Positions 10,945-22,569 of a stretch of 64,000 nucleotides of DNA are shown piece after piece. The DNA lies in contig CP136061.1 in NCBI GenBank assembly GCA_032622095.1, forward strand, positions 43,285,797-43,349,796. Reading direction: 5' to 3'. The notes below the pieces were generated by a model. The model saw only the letters and a list, made by a program, of their open reading frames with translations. It was not told the origin of the DNA and did no database searches. This DNA is from Siphonodentalium dalli (lineage: Eukaryota; Mollusca; Scaphopoda; Gadilida; Siphonodentaliidae). Numbering within the stretch: position 1 is the first letter of the stretch; the number at the start of each line of letters is the position of its first letter. The translations under genes were made by a program, and so were the position numbers.

Positions 10945-11157
10945 CAGTAATGCCCTAAGTAATCGACTCCATAACCACAGCAGCATTATGGGTAACTTTT
11001 CAGGATTTAGTCGGAAATATGGCTTGTTGCCATTCATAAGAAAGCTCTCACAGAGAGCTTTCCGATGAATGGCAACAAGCCATATTTCCGACTAAATCCT
11101 GAAAAGTTACCCATAATTTTGCTGTGGTTAAGAAGTCGATTAATTAGAACATTACTG
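10945..11157. mobile_element. Family C palindromic MITE, TA-flanked (C1)
   Basis: A near-perfect ~213-base palindrome with ends CAGTAATGCCCTAA and TTAGAACATTACTG, flanked by TA (10943-10944 and 11158-11159). Four other copies lie at 35167, 57201, 58719 and 59404. TA duplication plus CAGT-type ends match Tc1/mariner-type non-autonomous elements; no transposase is present. Confidence 0.85.
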
Positions 11158-11379
11158 TATAACAATTACGAATAGGGCACTACATCACTAGAATATGAGT
11201 TTTTCTGTCAGTTCTCGTCTCGTTTTTCCATAAATCCGTTGTTATGATTAGGGTTTCGGGTTTTTAATAAAACTCAAAAATACATAATTTAGTAATAAGT
11301 TCAAGATCGTTTCTCTGGTCCTCAATGTGGGAGTTCACTCTGAGATTGCTTCCTTTTAAATTTTAATCGCCACGTGGCC

Positions 11380-11760
11380 TTAAAGTGATGTGAAACACTC
11401 CGGTAGGGTGATCAAATAGAAATTGAGAATAATCTTGTTCAATGTAGTTATTTTTACAAATATTATATAAAAAATGGACAACACACATCGTCATTCTTAT
11501 ATATTAATTAAATGCAGCTATTATTCATGGCAAATTTGGTTTCGTTAGTTTATCGCCGATACATGCGTCCCGAATCGAGTAGTAAATATTTACAATTGAG
11601 CGTAGTTCAGACGGTGTTTTCTAGGGAGTGTTACGATCGATTTGCTTCAGATTTTCGGCTATGTTAGTAGAATGTTACATTCCTCTAGATGGCATAGCGC
11701 CTGAACACTAACTTATCAGTTTCGCGCACCCGAACAAGTATATGCATAATATGTCCTTAA
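11380..11760 (+). mobile_element. Family F MITE-like repeat
   Basis: The ~380-base unit begins TTAAAGTGATGTGAAACACT and ends CATAATATGTCCTTAA. It aligns with 31881-32251 throughout and with the reverse complement of 7268-7644. It contains the shared GTTTATCGCCGATA and CGAGTAGTAAATATTTAC blocks and is non-coding. Confidence 0.75.
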
Positions 11761-12134
11761 CTTCTATCTCATAGTGGCAATCAAATCATTCGTTGCATTG
11801 AAACACGGGAATCTTGCGGAACACAAAGTGCCATACTAAGCTATGACCTGCTAGCATAACTAAGTAGAAAATAATCATGGCATACAGAACCATATCACCT
11901 TACAGCGAGTGGCAAGAAATTTGAACGGCAAGATTTTCTCACAACTCATGGTTATGTGAAAAGGTTTTTGGAACATTCAAACAATTACTATTAGCTATTT
12001 GTAATTATTATCAGTATAGTAGTTAATTATGCAAACGGTCTCTAAACAGGTAATGATAATCACCTCGTTTCAAATGATTATAGGTTTTCTCTGGCAACAT
12101 CGAGGAACATTTGATACCTGAGTGTTGATTTTAA

Positions 12135-12393
12135 CCCTTTCACGATGGGAGCTGCACTGGTGCAGCATTAAAGATCCTGTGCCAGTACATTCCCTTATAT
12201 ATGCGAGTCTCCCATATGGAACTTCGCATAATGTATATAAGAGAATATATTGGCTTAGAAGGTCAAGGTAAATATTGTTTGGTCAATGTATTCTCTTATA
12301 TTTTCAAGGCTCCCTGTGAGAGACTCACATATATAAGAGAATGCATTGGCACAGGGTTTTCTCAAAATTTCAAGAAGCTTCAATCATGGAAGG
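12135..12393. mobile_element. TTAA-flanked MITE, CCCTTTCA subfamily (b1)
   Basis: Flanked by TTAA at 12131-12134 and 12394-12397. The ends read CCCTTTCACGATGGGAGC and CAATCATGGAAGG. Two internal hairpins based on CTCTTATATATGCGAG are present but decayed. TTAA duplication with CCC/GGG ends is the hallmark of piggyBac-type insertion. Confidence 0.8.
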
Positions 12394-12397
12394 TTAA

Positions 12398-13000
12398 ACC
12401 CTCAAATTTGCTGTGGTTTCCATCAGATCATGACATTAATTCACACAGATTTGAATATCTCAGTAGCTGATCCATGGATCAGACATCAGGTGATGTTAAA
12501 CCCGGCATGCTAGAAGGTCATGGATGGTCGAAACTGTCCATGCAAATGTCCTTCATGTGCCCCTTGTTGATTCACATGCTCATGAACCCCTATTTCACAC
12601 ATGTTGTCTTCAACCAAACTCCATACAGCGCCCTCTACGTTATAACTGCGCACTGCCACAAGGATGGTACTTTGCAGACGATAAATCTATTTTTACATAT
12701 AGTCACGGAACTATATTTAGTCACCTATTATCTTGTTTTGACCACCAAATTGTTTTTAAAGTTTGCAATAATGGTAATTCTTTCGGTATTGATAAGAACA
12801 ATATGAACTGAGCCAGACATAGACAATTTTAATCCTAAAACATAAGAACTAAAAACACGTAAGAAATCCTTACCAATTAATGTCCTTATGGCAGTGGTAT
12901 CTCAGCAGAGCGATGGGAGATAACTCTGCCTGGAGTTTGGTCTTCAACCTCCCCCTAGATACCATTAAATACCCTCTCACTGCCAAAGGAGTTCAGGGCA
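12398..13000. other. Spacer, no gene recognised
   Basis: Two overlapping plus-strand frames of 95 and 110 codons (12474-12811) lack recognisable motifs, splice context or a repeat copy. I do not call a gene. Confidence 0.4.
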
Positions 13001-13004
13001 TAAT

Positions 13005-13304
13005 AAGGCTGAAGGGGTCACTCTCACCAAAAAAAGTGCTGAAGGGTACACAGGATTTGAAAATGTGCTGAAGGGTACACAGGGTTTGTGATCGGCAATA
13101 ACACAGTTACTTAAATTGTGTTTCTGAAAGTCTGGTACCCATCAGCAGTTTGTTTTCAGTTCATTTTAATGTTCATTGGAACGTAAACAATTATTCTCTT
13201 ACAGAAATCATGGCAGATACGAAAACTAAACGTCATTTAGAACGACATTTCAAACCCTGTGTACCCTTCAGCACTTTTTTGGTGAGAGTGACCCCTTCAG
13301 CCTT
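13005..13304. repeat. Inverted repeat, ~50-base arms
   Basis: The arm at 13005-13054 (AAGGCTGAAGGGGTCACTCT onward) is repeated inverted at 13256-13304. A second, shorter GTGCTGAAGGGTACACAGG copy follows at about 13061. The ~200-base centre is unique. It is a probable foldback MITE, but no clear target duplication was seen. Confidence 0.75.
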
Positions 13305-14949
13305 AATAAGGCTTGAGGATTTATGACCCCCAGTTACAATATATATATATTTTGTTTTATCAATTCTAATTGTACAAATTTCAGGCCTCAGCTCACAAGG
13401 CGACTCGGGCGAGATTGTCGCCTTACTGTCGCTGACTTCGCCCTATCGTCGCTCTAAGGCGAAATCGAAGTCGCCTTCAATTTTAGGGGTTTTTTTTTCT
13501 TTTTTTTTTTCTTAATTTTTTTTCTTCTAGTTTTTTTTTCCGGACATGTCTGGACATGTCCGTATATAGATGAATTGTGGTGGCCATCCCAAAAAGAAAC
13601 AGACGATGCAGAGCCAAAGACCCAAGTGTTTAAAATAAAAAAATAAAATATGACCTATTGTTTTGTGTTGTTATTCCGTCGCCTTTGTTCCCTTTGCGGT
13701 AATGAATGTTAATCACGAATGTTTTGACACGCTGAAAACACGATGAGATGTTCGCATCTGTGTTGTTACTGACCATCGTGAGTGTCACAAATAAATGTTT
13801 TAATTAACTTAAAAGACCGCCGTCCCGCTTTTCAGATATAAAACAATTACGACATTATCAGAGTATACGTACCAGGCGCTTCGGAAGTTCGTTTCGGTAA
13901 TGCGTCGGACTTTTTGAAGAGACCGCGTCGGACTTTTTGAAGAGACCGACTTCCGTAAATAAAATAATGTCAAGTTTATTGCTTTAATCGGATTATACCA
14001 GTGATGTTGGCATTAATTAAGGGAGGCCATTAATTAATAAAAGCTTTTGCAACTCCTTTGTTAGTTAGTCCTTATTGTTTATTTTAGCGGACACCCACAT
14101 TACAGCCGTGACCAAATTAAACTTAAAAAGTTACATGCATCATGATTCAGACTGTACAAACGTATCTTCCAAGTAGTCTGACCAGACCTGGTAATATGGC
14201 TAAGGCCATCCAGGTCTGACCGCGGCGGCGCATCAGCTTAGACGGCTATTTAATTTTTTTAAATACACTTAATTTTACAAATCAACTAACATAGTCATTA
14301 ATGTTAACAATATTGCAATATATATTAGCTCTGACACCTACCAGAACGTGTGTATAATTCCGTAATAATTTAATCCAAAAATCCAGTCGGAAAACATGTT
14401 GACAAAACGTGGTTAAATGGCCGAAGCAGGAGGAGCTAACATATCACATGACTACGTGCGTCTCGTGCATGGCAAACATGATTCTGCAACTCGCATTACT
14501 GTACCAGGATGTTAACAGTACGCATGTGTAACAAATTGGAGTTGGTAATTTGTAAAAACTACACGCATGCGCAGATTGTAGTTCCCCTCAACTTGAATTG
14601 TATCAGGGCAACCTGAATTGTACACTCAATGTGAACGCATGTGATTACCTTACCGTGCGCACGGGGAACTCACAGGGGGATTCATGAAATTACGGGTCAC
14701 ATGCAATGGTCGACGAACACACGACATGTCAGTGTTTACGTTCTGTTATCTGTCGGATTTTAAGGAATACTGACACGTAGGTGGGTGGATGGTTTCACAC
14801 TTGTATTTGTATTTAGTTGATAAATACATATGCGTTGGTCCTAATTGTTACTTTTATAGGAATTATAGCCGCCTATGTTTGTTTAACCACGCCATGGATC
14901 TTTGATAGACCCAGTTGAGTCACATACATGATATACACATGTATGAGAC
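13305..14949. other. Long spacer, small local repeats only
   Basis: Holds a GGCGA-rich patch (13398-13480), a T-rich run (13484-13545) and a 24-base tandem duplication GCGTCGGACTTTTTGAAGAG (13904-13950). No gene-like frame was found. Confidence 0.45.
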
Positions 14950-15607
14950 TCAGATTGGGTCAGTAGTGGCCAAATCTGATGCTCATACCTTTTCTAATTA
15001 CAGGCGACAAAGGACTCCTGGTCGCAGATTCTGCTTGGTTCTCTTATTATGGTGACAATAAAGACAAGATTCCACCAAAAGTTCCGAAATCCGCGCCTTC
15101 ATGAGCTAAAATAAAGACTTTTGTCATTTGTGCAAAAGAAATTGTTGTCTGTCTGTTTACGGAAGCGATATTTCACCACATGTTAATGCTGTTTGTCATG
15201 CGCAGTTCAATGTTTCATGATGGTCAATAAAACGTGTACTCCACCCCGAAGACGACTGTTGGAAATGTGTACTTGGAAGATATTATGGAAAAACTAAATT
15301 CTTTTGCTAAATGTTATGCTACTATGCCAATTTATTACATATGTAATAAAAATATTACCGAAAAATTATCAACATATACTTTTTAATAGAATTGTTGCTT
15401 CGAAAATATACTATTTAAAACGTGTACTCCAAGCCAGAATGAGAAAAAGTGTAGCCGAGTTAGATCATGCTTTATTACCCACTTCTACAAAATGTTGTAT
15501 TATACTTTCAACAAGTTGTAGAAATATATTGGTGATATGAAGTAATTATTTTATTCAGTGAAACATAATCAGTTCTCACATTTGTCATGGTGTCAAAAAA
15601 TGACATA
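14950..15607 (+). repeat. Left arm of ~660-bp inverted repeat
   Basis: Nearly identical to the reverse complement of 16398-17060. The 78-codon frame at 15304-15540 is identical in both arms. The left arm lacks a 4-base CATG present near the inner end of the right arm. The arms are non-coding by motif, and the 78-residue product is not recognised. The high identity argues for a recent inverted duplication or ongoing gene conversion. Confidence 0.9.
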
Positions 15608-16397
15608 CTCCGGCCCTGACGCCGACTCGGGGAAATTGTGTGTATACCGGTACCGGTACTCGGAAGATATATGGTATAATTGCATCACTATACGGTATAT
15701 ATACTTATACCATTGTTAACTTCATTAAAAGTTGAACAAAACAATCATTCTCCTATTATAATAAAGTGTACATCGAAATAGCATTAAAAAGTGTAGGCCT
15801 ACTGCCCTACTCCGGATCCGACTCATACATTTGGCTATTTGTTCAGTTTAATTACGGTACCTACTCTCGTCCTGTATCTGGGATTGGGATAAGCAGACTT
15901 CATGGTAGCCGTTTTGTTATAGTTTTCTTTGTCCTGGTTTCCCCCCTGCACTAACAGCTACAAACTTGCACCATCATCTGGTCGTCCGTTGTTCGCACAG
16001 TAGTGAAACAAACGCTATTTATTTATACCATATCAGGAATAGACTCACACGGAATGCTCTTTTCCAAAAGCAAATATTTTTAGGTGTAACATGTTTTCAT
16101 ATTAGCGAAACAAACGCTAATTATAATAACCTATTTAGTGACACTTTAGTGATAATATATCGCCATTTTATTGTTCATAAATAGGCCTAACAAGTTTTGA
16201 GACTTTTTTTTACCATACAGTTTCAAGACTGGTTTATAGCATTAGTCTGTTGCAGTAAATCGATTCTGATAACTAAAGCTTATTTTGAACAAATGTTGTT
16301 ATTGTATATATATACGCAATAGGCACACGAAAGCAAACCTTATGGGTGTTAGAATACAAACACAGTTCGCGCAGCTATCAATGCGCGACGATGTGAT
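15608..16397. other. Spacer of the inverted repeat
   Basis: A 790-base unique centre. It contains a fragment resembling family E (CCATATCAGGAATAGACTCA near 16035, preceded by an AACGCTATTTATTTATA-type string). No transposase-like frame is present. Confidence 0.5.
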
Positions 16398-17060
16398 TAT
16401 GTCATTTTTTTGACACCATGCATGACAAATGTGAGAACTGATTATGTTTCACTGAATAAAATAATTACTTCATATCACCAATATATTTCTACAACTTGTT
16501 GAAAGTATAATACAACATTTTGTAGAAGTGGGTAATAAAGCATGATCTAACTCGGCTACACTTTTTCTCATTCTGGCTTGGAGTACACGTTTTAAATAGT
16601 ATATTTTCGAAGCAACAATTCTATTAAAAAGTATATGTTGATAATTTTTCGGTAATATTTTTATTACATATGTAATAAATTGGCATAGTAGCATAACATT
16701 TAGCAAAAGAATTTAGTTTTTCCATAATATCTTCCAAGTACACATTTCCAACAGTCGTCTTCGGGGTGGAGTACACGTTTTATTGACCATCATGAAACAT
16801 TGAACTGCGCATGACAAACAGCATTAACATGTGGTGAAATATCGCTTCCGTAAACAGACAGACAACAATTTCTTTTGCACAAATGACAAAAGTCTTTATT
16901 TTAGCTCATGAAGGCGCGGATTTCGGAACTTTTGGTGGAATCTTGTCTTTATTGTCACCATAATAAGAGAACCAAGCAGAATCTGCGACCAGGAGTCCTT
17001 TGTCGCCTGTAATTAGAAAAGGTATGAGCATCAGATTTGGCCACTACTGACCCAATCTGA
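16398..17060 (-). repeat. Right arm of ~660-bp inverted repeat
   Basis: Inverted partner of 14950-15607. The outer boundary is TCAGATTGGGTCAGTAGTGG on the minus strand, and the inner boundary is TATGTCATTTTTTTGACACC on the plus strand. No convincing target-site duplication flanks the pair. Confidence 0.9.
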
Positions 17061-18209
17061 AGCTCTAAAGAGTGTAAATCTTTAGAGCTTCCCTGGAGCT
17101 AGATCTTTGATGGCGTAAGCCATGACACAAAGATCAAATGGATCTAATCTTCCAAGCTGCAGTCTAGGAAATAATACTACTTTCATTTAGTTAAAAAAGT
17201 AACTATTACTGTAACTTGATAATTGTCTTGCTTAAATGATAGCTACACAAAACATTTCCAAAAATTTTAAATGTATAATATCAATTAATTAAGCTAATTT
17301 CAGATAAAGTCAATTTTTTTTAGTTTTATTTGTTATTTTATCATTTTAAATTTTTTATTGTCAGATGTTATAAAATAAAGCGATATTTGAAAATTGTCAA
17401 TTTTTGGTAGTCCACCCACCCTGAAGTCTCCCTAAATTTCCTGAAGTCTCCCTAAATTTCCTGGAGGGAGACTTCAAGTCTCCCTGTTCTGGACCCCTAG
17501 GCTGAGGCCTGTGTACAATAAGCATAAACAAGATAGTTCACCTTGAAATGTCCAACCACACACAAGCCTTGAAATAGTGAGCCTGTCATTTGCAGAATGA
17601 GGTCCCCAGAGGGAGAATTTAATGACCTCATTCTGCTTACACCTCAGCAGAATGAGGTTCCCAGAGGGTGAATTTGGTGATGCTAGCCCGCTATGCGGGG
17701 TAGCATCACTAAATTCACCCTCTGGGGACCTCATTCTGCAAATGACAGACACACTATTTCAAGGCTTGACTGCACACCCTGACTCCCACACCACATAGTG
17801 CATAGTCAGTTCACTCCCGTGCATAGTCTGTTCACTCCCAACTGAAGCAAACCCGTACACGCCCAAGTTCGAAAAATTCCTTTGTACATGTTGGAATTTT
17901 ACAAAACTGATACCTCAAGCTTACCCAATTGTTGCAAAGATCCAACCTGACATGCCCCCTTTTTAAAGTTTTAATCCCAACTCTCCATGGGCCATATACA
18001 CCAAACACTATTTCTTGATTGGTCAAACCCATTTGAACAAATCTGTAGCCCAGTCACCCAAGGACCCTCCATACTATGGGTCTAATGGTTCTTGAGGAGA
18101 AGACGGTTTAAGAATTACTCTGGCAGAAGAGTTATGTCCGTGATCTCACCCCTATTTGAACTGGTGTCCTCATTTGAACAGATCTGAATCCCAGTCACCG
18201 AAGGACTCT

Positions 18210-20290
18210 TGATACCCAACTGACTACTTGTGCAATATTTTGTGATATATCTAAAGCTTTTGAGAGAGTCTGGCACAGAGGATTAGTTTTTAAACTGGAA
18301 CAATATGGAGTAACTGGTCCCTTGCTTGCATGGTTAGAAGACTATCTCCAAAATAGAGAACAGCGTGTGTTAGTGTCAAATAATTACTCTAGTTTTCAAA
18401 CTCTTGCCTCGGGAGTGCCCCAGGGCTCAATTTTAGGCCCTTTCTTGTTTTTAATATATATTAATGACTTGTCTGACACAATTGATTCCTTTACTCGAAT
18501 GTATGCAGATGACACTTGCTTCATCAGCACCGGAATCTCTATCGATGAATGTACACATAAACTTGATCTTGATCTTATGCGTATCTCTCAATGGTCTAAG
18601 CAATGGCTAGTAACTTTTAATGCCAGCAAGACAAAGAGTATGAATTTTTCTTTAGTCTCAAGTGACAACACATTGGACTTAACCCTCGATGAGGACCAGA
18701 TAGATATGATTAATTGCCATAAACATCTAGGATTTAATATACAATCAAATTTAAAATGGAATAGTCATATAAATGAAATATGCAATAGAGTTTCTAGTCG
18801 TATTTCCCAATTAAGAAAACTCAAATTTACACTAAATAGGAAAACCCTTGAAATTATGTACAAAACCTATGTCCTTCCATTAATGGACTATGGTGATGTT
18901 GTTTGGAACAATGCTAGTGATACACTCAAAAGGAAACTTGATCGCTTACATATGGATGGGGCCAGAGTTGTGTCAGGCTTAACTAGGTCTGTATCTGATA
19001 CTAGACTCCTTACTGAAGTTGGGTGGCCATCATTAGAAAACAGACGAAAATATCACAAAATACGTATATGGCATAAAATTATGTCCGACTTACACGAGGT
19101 CCCCAGTTTTCTCACAGATATAGTTCCACCTTTTATTAATGAGAGTACAAACTATGCATTCCGCAACAAGATGCTAATTCGCACATTCAAACATAACACA
19201 GCTCATTTTGAAGGTACCTTCTTTCCTGAAATGGCTATCTCCTGGAATTCTCTTTCGTCTAAAATAAAAAAAACCGACTAAAAACAAGGTCCTTGAAAGT
19301 ATGTACAAGTCCGCACCCATGAAAGCAATTCCACCTCTACTGTATTACTATGCCGGCCGCCGAAAATCTAATATTAATCATTGCAGGCTTCGAAATAACT
19401 GCAGCGATCTTAATTTTGACAAATTTAAAAATCATATTTCAGTATCTATGAATTGTCAATGTGGTCACCCCTGTGAAGATGCTGTACATTACTTCTTCCA
19501 ATGCCCCCTATATCTAACAGATAGACATGTTTTATTTCAGAAGTTAAATAGAGCCAATATCAGAATTGCAAATATCAAAGATCTGCTTTTCGGCCTAACT
19601 GATCTTGATTATGACAAAAATGAATATTTATTTAAAATGATACAATCCTATTTAGATTCAACAGGCAGATTTGGATAAGCAGAGATAAATGCCAAAATAA
19701 TAAAACAAATAATATTATCCACTGGCACGATTAATTTTGCAGCACGATTAACTGATTATTGATTGATGATGACCGAATGATTAATTTGTTTTTGTTTTTT
19801 CTATGTTTTTCTTCCATTCTTATCCTTTTTATCCTTTGTTTAGATAGCCAGTCAACTTGTCCTATTACCAACTTGATAACTCAACTAAAGCCAATTCTTG
19901 TTTTATTTCTAGTGAAGAATATAGGCAGTGAACCACACCAAACTAAATTAAATTTAACCGACTAAGAGCTCCATTTAAGAATTACATTCAAGAATTTCAT
20001 CCCCCTACCTTTGGAATTATTTTATTGATACTACATACATATAAAACAAAAAAAACATAGTAATGATAATGAAATTTCTTCAGCTTTTTGACCATTATGA
20101 CTACACAACTCATCTTGAGACCAAAATGCAATGACACAGTATTCTCCGTTCATATAAGGGATAGGAGCTTCTTTAAGTTCTGTAACTTGTGCTCCGATCC
20201 CTTTATCGCCTCTCATCCTTATTCACCAACTGTATTTTCTTTATTTGTATTTCGTTTATTGATTGAGGGATAATAAAATATGTTTAAATC
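18210..20290 (+). mobile_element. 5'-truncated LINE with 9-bp target duplication
   Basis: Flanked by AAGGACTCT at 18201-18209 and again at 20291-20299; the uninterrupted paralogue has it once (9097-9105). The body starts within the reverse transcriptase domain and ends in an AT-rich 3' UTR ending AATAAAATATGTTTAAATC. The severe 5' truncation and short duplication fit target-primed reverse transcription. Confidence 0.9.
18213..19678 (+). pseudogene. LINE ORF2 3' part, one frameshift
   Basis: Frame 1 from the truncation point reads CAIFCDISKAFERVWHRGL (palm motif A) without a start codon. Then come GVPQGSILGPFLFLIYINDL (motif B) and YADD near 18502 (catalytic motif C), followed by a thumb-like region to a stop at 19279. 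Coding resumes in frame 2 (19282-19678) with the C-terminal Cys/His knuckle CQCGHPCEDAVHYFFQC. The shift falls in an A8 run at about 19266-19273. The PQGSILGPFLF wording resembles CR1/jockey-group reverse transcriptases and differs clearly from the intact LINE at 38-41 kb, so two LINE lineages are present. Dead copy. Confidence 0.88.
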
Positions 20291-20509
20291 AAGGACTCTA
20301 TAACAGATATATGCTAAATATGCGACATGGTTCTTGAGAAGATGTCTTAAGAATAACTATTAAGGGAACGAGTTATGTCCCTGGCTCCACCTCTATTTGA
20401 CCTGGAAACCCCATTTGAAAAAAGCTGTATCCCAGTCACCAAGGAAGGACCCTCAATACCAAATATAAGCTAAATAACCCGAATGGTTCTTGGGAAGAAA
20501 ATGTTTTAA

Positions 20510-20901
20510 CCCTTTACCCAACAGAAGGGCCCTGTGCCAATGCATTCTCTTATATATGCGAGTCGACCATAGGTCGCCTCGCATATATAAGAGAATGCAT
20601 TGGCTTAACACATTAAAAATTATAAAATTGTTAAAGAATGTAAGAAAAAATTGTAAAAAGTGTTAAAAAAGAATTTTTTTTAGGCCAATGCATTCTCTTA
20701 TATATGCGAGGCGACCTATGGTCGACTCGCATATATAAGAGAATGCATTGGCACAGGGCATAACTGTAACTATCACAATGTGGTCAAGGAGCCGGTTCCA
20801 ATGATATCCATATTTGTATGGTTCTATTGAGACAGACCGAAGATATTTTAGGCTGTTGAAGCTTTATTTGGCCGGTTTTGGCCGTTTTGTTGGGTAAAGG
20901 G
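20510..20901. mobile_element. Family B TTAA MITE (B1)
   Basis: Flanked by TTAA at 20506-20509 and 20902-20905; the paralogous empty site is TTAA at 9315-9318. Ends are CCCTTTACCCAACA and TGTTGGGTAAAGGG. It contains two ~70-base hairpins based on ATTCTCTTATATATGCGAG, the second being the reverse complement of the first, and the shared GCTTCAACAGCC block in reverse. piggyBac-type termini; no coding capacity. Confidence 0.9.
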
Positions 20902-21065
20902 TTAAGAATTACTATGGTTGGAAAGAGTATTGTCCATAGATATGCCACTTTTTGACCCAGTGACTCCATTTGAACAAATCGGAAACATGTGTGTCTTACT
21001 AAAAAATGAGGCCGGGTTGGGGGCTAATTATGTGATAAATTTCTATATATAACAAACATTATTAA

Positions 21066-21205
21066 TTAGCTATATGTTATCGGCCACAATAAGTAGAACG
21101 CTGCCCGTGTCATAAGTAACAAAAAGTCGGCCAATAAGTAGAAAACGCGGCCAAAAAGTCGAACAATAAGTAGAAAACATGGCCAATAAGTCAAGGTGAC
21201 GTAAA
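21066..21205. repeat. Degenerate AATAAGTAGAA repeats
   Basis: The string GGCCAATAAGTAGAAAAC or a variant recurs five to six times with an irregular 20-30-base period. Confidence 0.6.
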
Positions 21206-21515
21206 TGACGTCATACGTAATTAGCTCGATCAGCAAAGAATATTGGGTCGACGGAAGATAGATTGCAGTTGATTTCGGATGAATAACGGACAATCACTCT
21301 TTTTAGGAGTAAATATGCAACTACATGTATCCGTATCAATATCATTCCCAGTGGACTGACAGTACTGTGAAATGACTGCAAGTTCTTCAAAAAGTTCATT
21401 CGAATAAAAATTGCTGGAATAATTGTTAATTTAATAAAACACACAATGGTATATCTATGTTAATATGTTCATCCTGTGAAACAATTATTACATTGTTGCT
21501 AATTAATAAAATACG

Positions 21516-21643
21516 TATTAATTGGTTGTTTCCACATTGACCGAGTTATGAGGCCTCGGTCTGTCGTATTAGCCTTCGGCCTCAGGCCAATACGACAGTC
21601 CTCGGCCTCATAACTCGGCCAATATGGAAACAACCAATTAATA
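21516..21643. repeat. Palindrome with ~50-base arms
   Basis: Arms beginning TTAATTGGTTGTTTCCA and ending TGGAAACAACCAATTAA enclose a GAGGCCTCGGTCTGTCGTAT-type inner stem. This is a possible solo foldback MITE; no second copy was found in the window. Confidence 0.75.
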
Positions 21644-21649
21644 ACATAT

Positions 21650-22099
21650 AACATTACTGGTAGTCAAGAACCATAATACATCTGTAAACAGGCTGTGTTT
21701 TATAAGAAGAAAATTAATTATTACAAAATAAGTTTCATAAATAATTTATTCATAAATAATATGATACAATTATTTGCAGCAAGAATGATCTGATAAACAT
21801 GAACTATGATAGCTTCAAAATGATTTATTCACAATGAAGGAAAAATATGATATCACAGACTAAAAAATATCTATGTTCACCAAACTTATCATGGGAACAA
21901 AATATAATAGTTTGGGTGGAATTCTCAATTGATAAATACCTACAGAAAATGTATATGTAGTACAGTATTTATACTGCATAATCCAGCAGGCTATACTGTG
22001 TCAGAATACCACCAACTACCATTTAAGTACCACAGCTAATGACATGCAGTCTTTCAAAGTGGTTTGAGTTCAATCATTATCAATGGTCAGACAACATTA
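21650..22099. other. AT-rich spacer
   Basis: Only short AT-rich direct repeats (AATAATTTATTCATAAATAA near 21735). Nothing else was recognised. Confidence 0.4.
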
Positions 22100-22107
22100 G
22101 CAAACCC

Positions 22108-22569
22108 CAAGTCTGAGTTTAGTGTGCCTGTCATTTGCAGAATGAGGTCCCTAGAGGGTGAATTTAGTGATGCTATCCCGCATAGTGGGCTAGCATCACT
22201 AAATTCACCCTCTGGGGACCTCATTCTGCTTAGGCCTCATCTTCTTGGGAAAGTTTCTTTATTATCAAATTTCCATAGAAACTTTTTCACATAGATTATA
22301 TTTCTTTTTTAGTTTAATTTCTCTATATCCCCAAATTGGCAGACAACACATTGCATAATCGAGGTTCCCAATGGGTGTACATCACAAGATTCACCCTTTT
22401 TGGAATTTCAATCTGAGTTTATGTCTCCCATAGCAGATTAGGCCATGGAGAATGAGGTCCCCAAGAGGGTGAATTTGGTGATTCTAGCCCACTGTGCGGG
22501 ATAGGATCACTAAATTCACACTCTGGGGACCTCATTCTGCAAATGACAGGCACACTAAACTCAGACTTG
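22108..22569. mobile_element. Family A element, full-length reference copy
   Basis: A 462-base element with ~43-base inverted ends beginning CAAGTCTGAGTTTAGTGTG. Flanks GCAAACCC (22100-22107) and GCAAACAC (22570-22577) look like an 8-base duplication with one change, which would suit hAT-type insertion. Each end carries a hairpin GAATGAGGTCC...GGACCTCATTC. The centre carries TTCTTGGGAAAGTTTCTTTA. No coding frame. Confidence 0.8.

Larger units (their letters stand above)
17511..21008. repeat. Dispersed repeat X, copy with two insertions
   Basis: Paralogue of 8346-9420, matching from the TACAATAAGCATAAACAAGA region to the TGTCTTACTAAAAA region. It is interrupted by a LINE between 18210 and 20290 and by a TTAA-flanked MITE between 20510 and 20901. 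Subtracting both insertions restores a segment colinear with the empty copy. Confidence 0.85.

Noticed and set aside
12474-12811. Two overlapping plus-strand frames of 95 and 110 codons
   Set aside because: No motif, no splice context, next to a MITE; probably chance open frames.
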